From Bacteroidota bacterium (GTDB lineage Bacteria; Bacteroidota; Bacteroidia; Chitinophagales; Chitinophagaceae), in assembly GCA_003175695.1 (NCBI GenBank), contig PSRA01000245.1, positions 1 to 50,690 of the forward strand: a stretch of DNA of 50,690 nt, written 5' to 3'. Numbering within the stretch: position 1 is the stretch's first letter; the number at the start of each line of letters is the position of its first letter. Position numbers and translations under genes: made by a program. A model generated the notes under the pieces. The model was not told where the DNA came from, did no database searches, and worked only from the letters and a program-made list of their open reading frames with translations. This document shows, piece by piece, positions 1-10,500 of this stretch.

Positions 1-72
1 CCCTTTAGCTCAGTTGGTTAGAGCATCTGACTGTTAATCAGAGGGTCGCTGGTTCAAGTCCAGCAGGGGGAG
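1..72 (+). tRNA. tRNA-Asn (anticodon GTT), lacking its first base
   Basis: The stretch folds as a complete cloverleaf apart from base 1, which lies just outside the window. The anticodon stem TCTGA/TCAGA encloses the loop CTGTTAA, so the anticodon is GTT (Asn). The T-arm is GCTGG/CCAGC around TTCAAGT. The 3' acceptor strand AGGGGGA (65-71) pairs with the 5' strand if the missing base is T. The discriminator is G72 and is followed by CC. The gene's 3' end is the integration site of the element that follows. Confidence 0.95.
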
Positions 73-1570
73 CCTCACTTGACAGGCCATCAGCAATGAT
101 GGCTTTTGTATTTGGCTTTTGTCCGAAAGTGATTGAATCAGAACAGATTAACGAAAGCAATGTGCTCTCTTCCCCGGTTCGATACTTTTCGCCGTCAAAA
201 ATCAATTTTCCCGGGAATATCGAATCAATGATTTTGTGTTTTATTTCCAAAGGAGCGTTAGTAAAGTAAAATGTGATTTTTGACAGAAAGGAAATGCCAT
301 ACATCAAATGGTGGTCAAATCTCGTTTCTACCACAGATAATTCACAGTTAATTTGCTCCATTCTGGCAATTTCTTCCTTCACGGTCCCGGATATGCGCCG
401 ATAATCATCATCAGCAATGCTACCACTGACCCACTTGAAATCCAGTGATTTTAATTTCAAATTCATTTCCGCCAATTTGTTTTTGTTATCCATCAACCTT
501 GACTCTTTCGTCCCTTCATGCTCTTCAAAAACATCTCGCAGGATTTCCGTGTAAAGTTCTGCCACCTCAGTGTTCACCCTGATGTTCGCCAGGAATGATT
601 CAAATTTAGAGTTGACTAAGTCTGCTTCAATTCTTTCCTTGCAACCATGTTGACAATGATAATAATGGTATTTTTTATTCCTGCCCTTAGATGAACTTGC
701 AGTTAAATTGTTGCCACATATGCGACATTTCAGATGTCCACGAAGTGGAAATAGCAGTTTGATTTTTGAGGGTTTGGCCTGTTTCCGGTTTCTACCGTCA
801 AGTATTGCCTGCACAGCTGAAAAAGTATCCTCGTCGATAATCGGTTCATGGATGCCCTTTACAACTTCGCGTGGTTCATTTTTCCATGCATCCAATACAA
901 TTTGTCCTGTATAAAATGGATTTCTCAATATGTTTAGCAGTGATTGTTTACTGCATTTAAAACCGGCCCTGTTCAATTCTTTGCGGATAGCATCTGGTGT
1001 TTTTAAGCCCAGGCTTACCAGCCTGAATGCTTCAATAACGAAGTGCGCATCAGGACTCTTCTTCACTATCTTTGTGACTGGATCATTTACATAGCCTTTG
1101 GGTGCCTTCCACATCCATCTACCTTGGCGTAACGCCTGACGCATTCCCTGCTTCGTATTTATGCCCCTCCTTTCATTTTCCACCTGCGGCATCGCCATCT
1201 GGATGACCAATGGGATAAGATTTTCTGGAATGGCTTCATCATAATTATTTTCCAGAAATTGGAGGTCGACCCCGAGCTCTTTGAGGGTGGCTTTCATTGC
1301 CAGGGACTCCAGGAGGTTCCTGGAAAATCTATCCCACCTGACTACAACTAACTGCTTAGGTTTTATCTTTTTTGCCTTCAGGTCTGCAAGAAACTGCTGG
1401 AATTGTGGACGATTAAAATCCTTCGCAGAATGATCGTCCTGGTAATGCTTCAAAATATTTTTTCCGTGTTGTTCGCAGTAAGCTCGCAAACGCCTTTCCT
1501 GGTCTTGTAGGCTGAAGCCTTTTTCCCGTTGGTCGTCAGTTGATACTCGGGTGTATATTACAGCGTCCAT
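38..1570 (-). CDS. Large serine recombinase (site-specific integrase)
   Basis: This 510-residue protein has the full large-serine-recombinase plan. A resolvase catalytic domain covers about 1-140, with nucleophile Ser10 in YTRVSTDDQ and the conserved Arg cluster RWDRFSRN. A Recombinase domain covers about 150-260. A zinc ribbon follows (CRIC, then two later Cys near 310), and then a coiled coil at about 350-410. It should catalyse integration and excision of the surrounding element at the tRNA 3' end. The last residues, APPAGLEPATL, are antisense tRNA sequence, so the stop codon lies inside the tRNA gene. The native tail appears to be encoded at 14511-14658, at the other end of the element. 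The start ATG overlaps the small upstream gene. Confidence 0.95.
   Translation of the reverse strand: MDAVIYTRVSTDDQREKGFSLQDQERRLRAYCEQHGKNILKHYQDDHSAKDFNRPQFQQFLADLKAKKIKPKQLVVVRWDRFSRNLLESLAMKATLKELGVDLQFLENNYDEAIPENLIPLVIQMAMPQVENERRGINTKQGMRQALRQGRWMWKAPKGYVNDPVTKIVKKSPDAHFVIEAFRLVSLGLKTPDAIRKELNRAGFKCSKQSLLNILRNPFYTGQIVLDAWKNEPREVVKGIHEPIIDEDTFSAVQAILDGRNRKQAKPSKIKLLFPLRGHLKCRICGNNLTASSSKGRNKKYHYYHCQHGCKERIEADLVNSKFESFLANIRVNTEVAELYTEILRDVFEEHEGTKESRLMDNKNKLAEMNLKLKSLDFKWVSGSIADDDYRRISGTVKEEIARMEQINCELSVVETRFDHHLMYGISFLSKITFYFTNAPLEIKHKIIDSIFPGKLIFDGEKYRTGEESTLLSLICSDSITFGQKPNTKAIIADGLSSEAPPAGLEPATL
66..74. other. attL core of the integrative element (GGGGGAGCC)
   Basis: This 9-bp block at the tRNA 3' end recurs exactly at 14659-14667. 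It lies inside the 3' coding end of the recombinase on the minus strand. Exchange at this core joins the recombinase frame to an open frame at the far end in the same codon phase. A short shared core fits serine recombinases, whose crossover is 2 bp. The exact crossover dinucleotide cannot be read from one integrated copy. Confidence 0.8.
86..107 (+). terminator. Element-derived terminator after tRNA-Asn
   Basis: GCCATC (86-91), loop AGCAAT, GATGGC (98-103) and a T run follow the tRNA by 12 bases. It is inside the element and inside the recombinase coding region on the other strand, so the element appears to replace the tRNA terminator it displaced. Confidence 0.7.
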
Positions 1571-1709
1571 CAGTCAAATTTTTTTTGATTAATTCATATT
1601 CAAGTCTGGCAATTTTATAAAGCAATTCTCTTATTTTTTTCACTTCTTCATCGTTGTATTTTTTGCCGTCGGCATTCAAAATTTGAGTGCTTTTGGTAAC
1701 TGAGACCAT
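1536..1709 (-). CDS. Small protein overlapping the recombinase start
   Basis: A 57-residue frame starts MVSVTKSTQI and is charged and probably helical, with an EEVKKIRELL stretch. Its last 35 bases overlap the recombinase start in another frame, which suggests translational coupling. It reads in the direction of the recombinase and lies immediately upstream. The family was not recognised. A role as an accessory of the recombinase is only an inference from position. Confidence 0.5.
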   Translation of the reverse strand: MVSVTKSTQILNADGKKYNDEEVKKIRELLYKIARLEYELIKKNLTDGRCNIHPSIN

Positions 1710-1787
1710 CGTCTAACAATTCAGCATGCCTTCCAGTTTTTTTTGGTAAGGTCAGCGGTTTGCATTTGCTCGTTGATTTCAACATAG

Positions 1788-2597
1788 CTAAAATTTTTCT
1801 TTTATAATATGTGTGATATTCTTTATCTCGCCATTTTCTGTTTTGACAGTTATCTCATCATAATTGCTTTCTCTCAAAATCTTATAAAGTTCTTTCTCAA
1901 CTTTTGCAACTTCTTTTACGAGCGTTATGATTTTACCGTTTTTTAATTTGACTGAAATGGATTTAAATGCGCCGGTCCTTATTTCGAGAATTAGTTTCAT
2001 CTCACTCGATGATAATTCCAAATTATTTCCCCGCAAAACTTCTAATTTTCTATCCTTATACAAGCCTTGAATTAATCTGTGGAGACTTATGCTTATGTGG
2101 TTGTCTAATTCCGACAATTGATTTTCCAATTCGATTTCTTCTTGGCTTGCAATCTGAATATCAAAATCCTTAAAAACTAAAAAATAGACTGGTTTCCGAA
2201 ACGATAAAAAGTACGCACAATAGAATTCAAGCAGAGGGTAAACGGAAGGACATTGCTTTTCGGTTGTCCTTAAAAGCTTCTCCTTAATATGTCTAATATT
2301 TTCTATAGACACCCCAAATTTTCTTAATTCAACTATTAATTGAATCCAGACAGCATCAACAAAACTAAATTTGCGCCATCCAGTGCCTTCTTCTCCTCTC
2401 TCTACTTTAAACAGGCCATTTTTTTCCCAATGATTTAAGATTCGATAGCTGAGGTCTTCTGTGTTTATTTTTCTATCTCTGCGATTTAATTTTTCTCTAA
2501 TGTGAAGACCGTCTTCGGAAAAATAATTTGAACATAATAAATCGAATTTGTCGCTTAAAGCCCAAAAGTCATTAAACGCCTTTTCATTCTCATCCAT
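1788..2597 (-). CDS. MerR-like transcriptional regulator
   Basis: The protein has 269 residues. Residues about 45-115 resemble a MerR-type winged helix: LSYRILNHWEKNGLF, then a wing with GWRKFSFVDAVWIQLI, then a helix with ELRKFGVSIENIRHIKEKL. The remaining ~150 residues match no domain I know and may be a sensor or dimer region. It is transcribed divergently from the helicase/type III operon across a 157-bp gap with two palindromes (2640-2655 and 2671-2684). It is therefore a good candidate for controlling that operon and its own expression. Such control would let a newly arrived element express methylase before nuclease, but that timing is inference. Confidence 0.7.
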   Translation of the reverse strand: MDENEKAFNDFWALSDKFDLLCSNYFSEDGLHIREKLNRRDRKINTEDLSYRILNHWEKNGLFKVERGEEGTGWRKFSFVDAVWIQLIVELRKFGVSIENIRHIKEKLLRTTEKQCPSVYPLLEFYCAYFLSFRKPVYFLVFKDFDIQIASQEEIELENQLSELDNHISISLHRLIQGLYKDRKLEVLRGNNLELSSSEMKLILEIRTGAFKSISVKLKNGKIITLVKEVAKVEKELYKILRESNYDEITVKTENGEIKNITHIIKEKF

Positions 2598-2639
2598 AAT
2601 TCTTACTTATTGGTAATATCTGCTAAAGATATGAAAAAT

Positions 2640-2684
2640 CTTTCCAATAGGAAAGTTTCATTAAAAATGTGAAACAATAGTTTC
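2640..2684. promoter_or_regulatory. Twin palindromes in the divergent regulator/helicase promoter region
   Basis: CTTTCC-AATA-GGAAAG spans 2640-2655 and GAAAC-AATA-GTTTC spans 2671-2684. Both are perfect inverted repeats with the same AATA centre, and the centres are exactly 30 bp apart, about three helical turns. A looser repeat, GTTTCA/TGAAAC, overlaps the second. The position between divergent genes, one encoding a MerR-like protein, suggests operator sites bound on the same face of the DNA. Confidence 0.5.
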
Positions 2685-2754
2685 GCAACACCTATTTTTT
2701 AATTTACATGACACAACATATTGAATTTAAATATATTATAGATAAAGTGGAGCT

Positions 2755-5565
2755 TTGAATTTCTGCTACTTACAAGAAACACCATGCGAAAATTGTATGT
2801 TTACTAATTGTGTGAGATTAGGCTGTTTTGCCAACAAAAGACCAACAAGAATGAGACATACAATAGAGCAAACAGATGCAATTAACACTATTGATAAAAA
2901 CCTTCTTATCATAGCTTGTGCGGGTTCAGGAAAGACCCAAGTGATTTCTGAGCGCGTTATTAATATTCTTGAGCAAGGTATCCATCCCTCAAAAATTATT
3001 GCATTTACATACACGGAAAAGGCAGCTGCAGAATTACAAGCAAGAATTTTAAAACTATGCAGGGAGAAATTGCCAGAACTAAAAGGCCTCGCGGAAATGT
3101 ATATCGGCACGATTCATTCATGGTGCTTGAATGTATTGCAGGACTACAAATATGAATTTCAAAAGTTCTCTGTTTTGGATGAAATTAAACTGAAGCTCTT
3201 TGTTGAACGAATGTTTAATACCATTGGGATGAAAGACCTTAATATGGAAAGATTTAAGGATACCGGGCATTTTATCCAATTGATGGGGATACTCAGGGAA
3301 GCGGAATTTGGCAATCGGGCAGATGTGCCTGAAGAACTTTTCAGTGCTGTAGATTCTTATGAAACCACATTGCTTCATAGTTGTTACCTTGATTTCACAA
3401 TGATTATGACGAAGGCTTTTCAATTCCTCAAACATGATGAAGCCTTTCGAACTAAAATAAAACAGAATATTGGTTTTTTAATCGTTGATGAATACCAAGA
3501 TGTAAACCCCATCCAGGAATTAATAGTCCGGGAGCTTTATGAACTTGGTGCAAATACATGTGTTGTTGGTGACGACGACCAAACAATCTTCCAATGGCGC
3601 GGAAGCGACATTGACTATATACAGCACTTTATGGTTCGCTACCACAACGTGAAAGAGGTTATTTTGAATGATAATTTTCGCAGTTCAAAGGCAATCGTTG
3701 ATGTTGCTTTAAAAGTGATAACAAACAATTCGGCAAGGCTTTCGAAGCAAATGGTTGCAAAAGGATTCCAGTCATATGAGAAAGGGGATATTCTTTACAA
3801 TCAGTTTGCATCCGTGGATGAAGAAAATAAATTCATTGTAGATTCAATCAGAAATCTTAGAGGCACTAAATTTCAAGATAAACTCGAAACTGAACCAAGA
3901 GGGCTTGACTATTCAGACTGTGTTATACTTGTACGTAAATGGAAGAAAGCTGATGCTATAATTGAAGCTCTTCAAGCAGCACAAATCCCATTTATAGTTA
4001 CTGGCGTAAACAATCTATTCCAACGTCCCGAAGTCGGAGCAGCGAGAGCAGTATTTATGTACCTAAATGATCAATTAGACAAGGCAACTTTAAAACATCA
4101 TTGGCAATCTCTTAGCGACAAAATACGAGATCAAAAACTGAATGAGGCTGTTTCCTATTTAGACAATAATAAGCCGCGGAAAAGCACATATTACGAACGA
4201 TTCAACATCCAGGCAATCTTTCAAACATTTCTGGACAAAGTAGGTGTCCGAGAAGACATCTTCGCTAGCGAAGACGAACAAGAAGTATCGGGATTTAACA
4301 ATGAAGAAATTATTTTTTATAATCTCGGAATGTTCAGCCAAATCATTCACGATTTTGAGACCATTTATTTTACGTACAGCCCCGAAAGGAAACTCTTAAC
4401 CTTTCTAAACTTTCTGCTATACTCAGCAGCAGATTATTATCCTGAAGGCTGGCAAAATAATACATACAAAACACCAAACGCCGTCCAAATCATGACCATA
4501 TATCAGGCTAAGGGTTTAGAATTTCCTGTTGTTTTTGTGCCAGGGCTTAACAAGAACTACTTACCCTCCAAGCAACCATCGGGGAAACAAGTTTGGCATT
4601 TCATTGACCGAAACCTTATTAAAGGTGTCGAACGCTATTTCCCAAGAGAGGAGGATGAACGAAGACTTATGTATGTCGCAATAACCAGATCAAAGAAGTA
4701 TCTTCTAATGAGTAGAGCGCCAGATGGAAAACTACAGGGACAAGAATCTATTTTTGGCAAGGAAGTGCGAAAATCTGATTATGTAATCATATCACCAAAT
4801 CGTGATTTTTCTGAAAGGGTACGTACAACGCCCAAACCTTTTCTCGAAAGCTCGAGTATTTCGTTGAACTTCTCATTGCTTAAGTCATTTTTTGATTGTC
4901 CATATAGTTTCAAATTCAAAACATTCTATGGCTTTATTCAACCAATCAATGCCAGGCAGGGGTATGGCTCAGCTATTCACAATACATTGATGGAGCTTCA
5001 CCGAGAATATCTTGATGGAAATCAAATACTTAAAGAACAGCTAAATAATCTACTTCATCGACATACAAATTTTCCTTACGCGACTGAAACTATTAGAACA
5101 GACATGACAACAAGGGCCGACAATGCTGTGAACATTTATTATGATAAAAATTCAACTGAGTTTATTCAAATAGAATTTGCCGAGAAAGAAATTCAACTTG
5201 ATTTAGGGGATGGAATTATTGTTAACGGAAAAATGGATTTGATTAAAAAGAAAAATCTTGATGGTTCAATTGAGAAAACCATTGTTGATTTTAAATCGAC
5301 CGAGGATGCGCAAGCGTATAACGCTACAATTGACCAATTACAACTCTATGCGTTAGGTTATCGTAGTCTTACCGGCGAAAATGCGGATTTCTTACAGATC
5401 TACAACTTAGATACTAATGAAGGCTTTAAAAACGAACTAACTGCACATGACCTTGATTCAATTAAGAAAAAAATAATTTCAGCAGCTAACGACATTAGAA
5501 ATAACAATCTCAACCATACATGCAATAATCCTGAGTGCGTTTGCAAATTCAAAACAACTAAATAA
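2755..5565 (+). CDS. UvrD/PcrA-like helicase with C-terminal PD-(D/E)XK nuclease and Cys cluster
   Basis: The protein has 936 residues. SF1 helicase motifs are in order: Walker A CAGSGKT ending at Lys60-Thr61, DEYQD near 243, GDDDQTIFQWRG, NFRSS, YQAKGLEFPVVFVPG and LMYVAITRSKK. The C-terminal ~230 residues form a RecB-like nuclease: Asp in GKMD near 828, then DFK near 845-847 and QLQLYALGY. One Cys near 715 plus three at the C-terminus (C-x4-C-x-C, about 923-930) resemble the Fe-S cluster of AddB/Cas4 nucleases. Translation starts at TTG 2755 if the Cys-rich N-terminus (C11, C14, C19, C24) is real. ATG 2851 is the alternative. Only 9 bp separate it from mod, so it probably shares the type III operon and processes DNA ends or invading DNA. 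Confidence 0.85.
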   Translation: MNFCYLQETPCENCMFTNCVRLGCFANKRPTRMRHTIEQTDAINTIDKNLLIIACAGSGKTQVISERVINILEQGIHPSKIIAFTYTEKAAAELQARILKLCREKLPELKGLAEMYIGTIHSWCLNVLQDYKYEFQKFSVLDEIKLKLFVERMFNTIGMKDLNMERFKDTGHFIQLMGILREAEFGNRADVPEELFSAVDSYETTLLHSCYLDFTMIMTKAFQFLKHDEAFRTKIKQNIGFLIVDEYQDVNPIQELIVRELYELGANTCVVGDDDQTIFQWRGSDIDYIQHFMVRYHNVKEVILNDNFRSSKAIVDVALKVITNNSARLSKQMVAKGFQSYEKGDILYNQFASVDEENKFIVDSIRNLRGTKFQDKLETEPRGLDYSDCVILVRKWKKADAIIEALQAAQIPFIVTGVNNLFQRPEVGAARAVFMYLNDQLDKATLKHHWQSLSDKIRDQKLNEAVSYLDNNKPRKSTYYERFNIQAIFQTFLDKVGVREDIFASEDEQEVSGFNNEEIIFYNLGMFSQIIHDFETIYFTYSPERKLLTFLNFLLYSAADYYPEGWQNNTYKTPNAVQIMTIYQAKGLEFPVVFVPGLNKNYLPSKQPSGKQVWHFIDRNLIKGVERYFPREEDERRLMYVAITRSKKYLLMSRAPDGKLQGQESIFGKEVRKSDYVIISPNRDFSERVRTTPKPFLESSSISLNFSLLKSFFDCPYSFKFKTFYGFIQPINARQGYGSAIHNTLMELHREYLDGNQILKEQLNNLLHRHTNFPYATETIRTDMTTRADNAVNIYYDKNSTEFIQIEFAEKEIQLDLGDGIIVNGKMDLIKKKNLDGSIEKTIVDFKSTEDAQAYNATIDQLQLYALGYRSLTGENADFLQIYNLDTNEGFKNELTAHDLDSIKKKIISAANDIRNNNLNHTCNNPECVCKFKTTK

Positions 5566-5574
5566 GAAGATCCT

Positions 5575-7539
5575 ATGCCTAAAATATATACAGGCTCGCT
5601 ACAATTAGATTGGTATAACAAACAAAAAGCTATTCTGCTTGCAAATTCTTCAGAAGTTTCATCCATTGAAATGACACCCGCTCCCAAAGTCAATTGGGTA
5701 AACAAGGATGAAGCGCTTTTTTATGAAATTAATGAAGATGAAGGTCGTGGCCTTAGGCCTTTTTGGGTTGACCGTAATGACATACGAATAAAAGAGGCAC
5801 GGCCTCTAACCCTTCAAAAAGTTTACTCTGCGATTTCAATAAATAGCCAGGGAACATTGCCAGGAATGCAAATGACTTATGAAGTTGTAGAATCGCAAAG
5901 TGAGGAAATTCAATTTGAGAACATCCTTATTAAAGGAGATAATTTACTCGCTTTGAACGCCATAAAAAAAATATTCGACAACAAGTTGGAGTCTGAAAAG
6001 GTGAAATGTATCTACATTGACCCACCTTTTAATACTGGGCAAGCATTTGATTATTATGACGATAATTTAGAAAGATCTGAGTGGCTCACTATGTTAAGAG
6101 ATAGAACCGTTATTCTAAAGTCGCTGTTAAGAGAAGATGGGTTTTTTATAGTTCACCTTGATGATTCAGAAGTCCATTATTGCAAAGTTTTAATGGACGA
6201 GGTGATGGGTTCTTCCAATTTTATTTCGCATGTAACTTATGAAAGGTCTGGTGTTGCAGGTTTGGGCCAAGGTGGTTTTTTGGTCAATACAACAGAGCAT
6301 ATTCTATTGTATAGAAACGTACTGCCTCCTCTTGGCAACAACGTTGGAAGTTATGCATTGGATGAAAATACAATTAGACGTTATAATAGAATCTTAAATA
6401 ACACAGGAGACTCAACTTTAGTCGAAGAATTTATTTCTAAATCTAATAAAAAGCCAGTTAAAATCTTCAAGCATTCAAACTTTGAAATAGAAACAATTTC
6501 ACTTTCTAATTTCAAGGAAAGAGAGGCAGAAATCAGGAGGATATACGCTAAAAATTTGAATTTCCTTTTTAGAGGCAACCAAGTTCAAAAAGAAAACTCT
6601 TTTCAAAACGATTTAATTGATAAAATGGAGAAAGATTGCCTTTATTCAGTTATTTATACTCCGAGCCGGGGAAGATTTAAGGATGAAGAAACGACACTCT
6701 ACTACTTTAATAAAGAGCTCTTATCTTGGTTAGGTGATAACGCTGTTGTCGATGGGGATGACATTGTTAAGTCCTTAAAATTAACCACACTCTGGGATCA
6801 TGAAGACATTCCGAAGGCAGATATTGCAAATGAAGGCGGTGTTGATTTTCCGCGGGGAAAAAAACCTGAAAATCTTTTAAAAAGAATATTTGATTTGTGT
6901 ACAAATGAAGGGGATTTGATTTTAGATTGTTTTGCTGGTTCAGGAACTTCTTTGGCAGTTGCTCATAAAATGAACCGAAAATGGATAGGTGTTGAAATCG
7001 GGAATCATGCGGATACCCACATTATTCCGCGACTGAAGAATGTACTTTCTGGAAGTGATCAATTAGGAATCTCGAAAAAGGTAAATTGGAAAGGAGGCGG
7101 ATCTTTCAAGTATTATCACTTAGGTAGTTCAATTATTAAAATCCAGAAAGACACTTCTGGCGATTTTAACTGGTCACTTGGCAAACATTTTATTGAGGAA
7201 TCACTTTTGCATTCTTATGATTACATTTTAGATACTACAATCGATTTGTCTGCTGATAATCTTTTTTCGAACAAAGAGGAACTTCCTGTTGTGGGAGTTC
7301 AAAGAATCGGCTCGAGAAACCGCGTTGCAATAGTCTCACTTAACGAACCCGAAGGCAATTTAGGTAACTTGGCTTATGAAGAATTACAAGCCCTTTATAT
7401 TGCAGTAAAAAAGAAATATGCGCCAGAATATATTAACATCTTTACGAATCGAGGTATTGAAATCGCTTTTGATTCAAAACCTGATGACCTTGAAGTAGTC
7501 AAAGTTCCTCATGCAATATTTGCAGAATTAGAAAAATAA
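5575..7539 (+). CDS. mod: Type III restriction-modification methyltransferase subunit (Mod)
   Basis: This is a 654-residue amino-methyltransferase of the beta order. The catalytic motif DPPF (149-152) comes first and the AdoMet-binding motif with FAGSGT (about 453-458) comes later, near ILDCF and KWIGVEIG. The region between, about 160-420, is the variable target-recognition part. It should methylate adenine in a short asymmetric site and provide sequence recognition for the Res subunit. It lies between the helicase gene (9 bp) and res (3 bp), so the three are almost certainly co-transcribed. The recognition sequence cannot be read from the protein. Confidence 0.9.
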   Translation: MPKIYTGSLQLDWYNKQKAILLANSSEVSSIEMTPAPKVNWVNKDEALFYEINEDEGRGLRPFWVDRNDIRIKEARPLTLQKVYSAISINSQGTLPGMQMTYEVVESQSEEIQFENILIKGDNLLALNAIKKIFDNKLESEKVKCIYIDPPFNTGQAFDYYDDNLERSEWLTMLRDRTVILKSLLREDGFFIVHLDDSEVHYCKVLMDEVMGSSNFISHVTYERSGVAGLGQGGFLVNTTEHILLYRNVLPPLGNNVGSYALDENTIRRYNRILNNTGDSTLVEEFISKSNKKPVKIFKHSNFEIETISLSNFKEREAEIRRIYAKNLNFLFRGNQVQKENSFQNDLIDKMEKDCLYSVIYTPSRGRFKDEETTLYYFNKELLSWLGDNAVVDGDDIVKSLKLTTLWDHEDIPKADIANEGGVDFPRGKKPENLLKRIFDLCTNEGDLILDCFAGSGTSLAVAHKMNRKWIGVEIGNHADTHIIPRLKNVLSGSDQLGISKKVNWKGGGSFKYYHLGSSIIKIQKDTSGDFNWSLGKHFIEESLLHSYDYILDTTIDLSADNLFSNKEELPVVGVQRIGSRNRVAIVSLNEPEGNLGNLAYEELQALYIAVKKKYAPEYINIFTNRGIEIAFDSKPDDLEVVKVPHAIFAELEK

Positions 7540-7542
7540 GAT

Positions 7543-10500
7543 ATGCCAAAAAGAAAACCTAAAGCCCAAACTACCTATTTCGAAAAACATTCGAAGCTCC
7601 TTGCGAACGTTGTCAAATCATATCGTGAAAGCACTTCATCGTTTAATCTATTTGCAACAAGCGATTTTGCAGCTTTTAATTCTATAGAGAATGGCATTAC
7701 AAAACATCCATTACGGTATTATCAGATGGATGCATTGTACATGCTTGACTATCTACTCAAATGCAATGATAGCAGACCAGAAAAAAAAGACCTCTTAGAA
7801 ATTGTTGATGAAGAAAAGCACATAAAGGCGCCGTTCTTAGGTTACGAAATGGCTACTGGTTCCGGTAAAACCATGCTGATGGGTGCGAGTATATATTTTT
7901 TAAATGAAAAGTTTGGCATCGATAACTTCTTAATTATTACGCCAGCATCAACCGACATTTATCAAAAAACAATTAGAAATTTCCAGTTGGGCAATTTCGA
8001 TTCAATATGGGCAGATGATACACCATTTACTTTCAATTTAATCACTGGCGACAATTATACACAAAATCTTTTTTTTGATAGTAACAAGGACGCAAATATC
8101 TTCATTTTTAACATTAGCAAGTTTGGTGCAAACGCAACGAATACTGAACTAACTTGGGAGTCGGCAATATGGCAAGACGAAAAAGGAAACAATATTAGTA
8201 TTAAGCAATTTCTAAAAGACAAGAAATTAATCATCATTACTGACGAAGCACATCATGCACAAACCAGGGTCGCTTCAAAAATTATTCGAAACTTCCATCC
8301 CTCTGCTGTTCTTGAATATACAGCTACGGCAATTGAAAATGAAAAGAGCTTAGATAAGAAGAATCAAACGATAATATATAAATATGATATACGCAGATTT
8401 TTGGAAGATGGTCATGGAAAATTAGTAAGAGCAGTCGCTTTGGCAACTGGAAACAAGAGTAAGAAAGCCGATGTGAGTAGTAATGAAAAATTTAAATTGG
8501 TAACACTATTCTTGATTCACTTGTTAAAGAAGGAAGCTATATTGTTAGACCCCAAAAGCAAAAATTTAAAGCCTATTGCCTTTGTCAAGGTCAAAAATGA
8601 CACGGGTTACACTCAAAAAATTTTTGACTATATAAAAAACGACCTTGCCGATGACCTTGAAAGCATTAATATTATTATCGAAAAAATTAAAGCGCAAGAC
8701 CTTGAAATAACCTCATTACTTATAGAGCTCTATAAAGGCAAATACCAGGACAAAATAGATATGCTTCGTGAAGATGTTAGAAAGGCCGCAAGCACAGCCA
8801 TATTCTATCATGGCCAGTCCAGCAAAGAAACTGAAAAGAAATTTCTGAATATTAGGAAAAACGAAGTTGAAATAATTGTCTACATGCAACGTCTCGATGA
8901 GGGGATTGACCTTCCAAACATATATTCGATGGCAGTTATAAATGACACGGAAACAGATTTTAAAACCTCTGTGAAGCAAATTATTGGCAGGGGGATAAGG
9001 CTTAATAAAGACAAAAGAGAATTTGATGACGAAAAGAATTCATTTAAAGCAAACGCGGAGAAATTACATATCATTTGTGACCAGGGCAAAAATTTCGAAG
9101 AAGTTATAGTGGCAATACAGCAGGAATTTGGCTTAAACAACAAGTATCTTAGCTTTGATAAAATCCGGACTCCAGTAATCAATAAATCAAAACCAGATTT
9201 ATTAACTGGCAAGTACATCCCACACATTAAGGCCGATTTGAAGGCGAAACAGGATGTCAATCTTATTTCACTTATTACAAATGTACAGGGAATTACGTCA
9301 AAATTTGTAGAAGATAATTGCTTGGAAGGTGAAAATGATACCGTAAAAAGGTTTCTCAAATATCGGCCCGACCAATTCTTTGTAGAAGTTGACATTTTCT
9401 CTGATAAGAAAGTTTATCACAAGCAAATCAAGGAAGAAGGTGGCGAACCTACTACTCTCCAAATAACAGATAAGGAGCTAAAAAAAATTTATGGCCTGGT
9501 ACAAAAGACGCTGCCCTGTCTACCCGATACAGAGACTTCAAAAAAAGCTTTTAAAGACTATATTGACACTTTTAATCAAATAGGCTTACAATATTATAAA
9601 TTAGATGACGCAGATGAAAAATTAGCTTTGAAGCTATTTGTCGATGCGTTTAGTTTTTATTATCGAAACAAAATAGAAAAGGACTATTTCGTTCTTGACT
9701 TCCGCCAGCTTAATGAGGAGGAAAGTTGGAGCTTAAAAAAAGAATTTCATGATTACGAATTAAGAATTCCTGAAGACCAGGTTGGAAACAACGTCCGATT
9801 GAAGGCTATGGATAAGCAAAAGATAATTGAACTAATTGAAGCTCAGTACAACTTCTACGGTTATGAAAAATCAATTTACGACTATGAAAAGTTTGACTCA
9901 TATACCGAGTACAAGTTAGCTCAATATGCCGATGAAATATTAAAAAAGGTTGCTAAAGAAAAAAAGCCGTTTTGGATTCGCAATCAGCGAAACATTTTCT
10001 TTAGCTACGGCTCGAAAAGGTATTTTCCTGATTTCATTATGTTTAAGGACGATATGATATATGTCATTGAAACAAAGGGCGAGGTTTTCTCTGACACCAA
10101 GAAAAACGCGTTACTGAAAAAATTGGACGAGGTTCCTGGGGAAGGCGGGATAAAAGGATTCAAAGGTATACTCGTATTTTCTTCCCAAATGGAAGAAATG
10201 GGAACTGATGTAGTTGAGTGGGATAAGTTTATTAAAGAAAGCGAGGAAACTTTGATTCGCCAGCAATCGCAAGACCAGTTGATTTCTGAGCCCAATGAAG
10301 AAGATAAATTCATTAAATATATTCCTGTATATTCACCCGATAAAGCCTATCGTAAATTTATTAAACTTCAGAAGACTCCAAAACCTGAGGGTTGGCTTGC
10401 CCTTAAAAATAACAATTCTAAATTACCTGAAACTGTTTTTGCTACACAAGCAAAAGGGCAAGCACTTTCACCATCGTACCCCCATAACGCATGGGTAATC

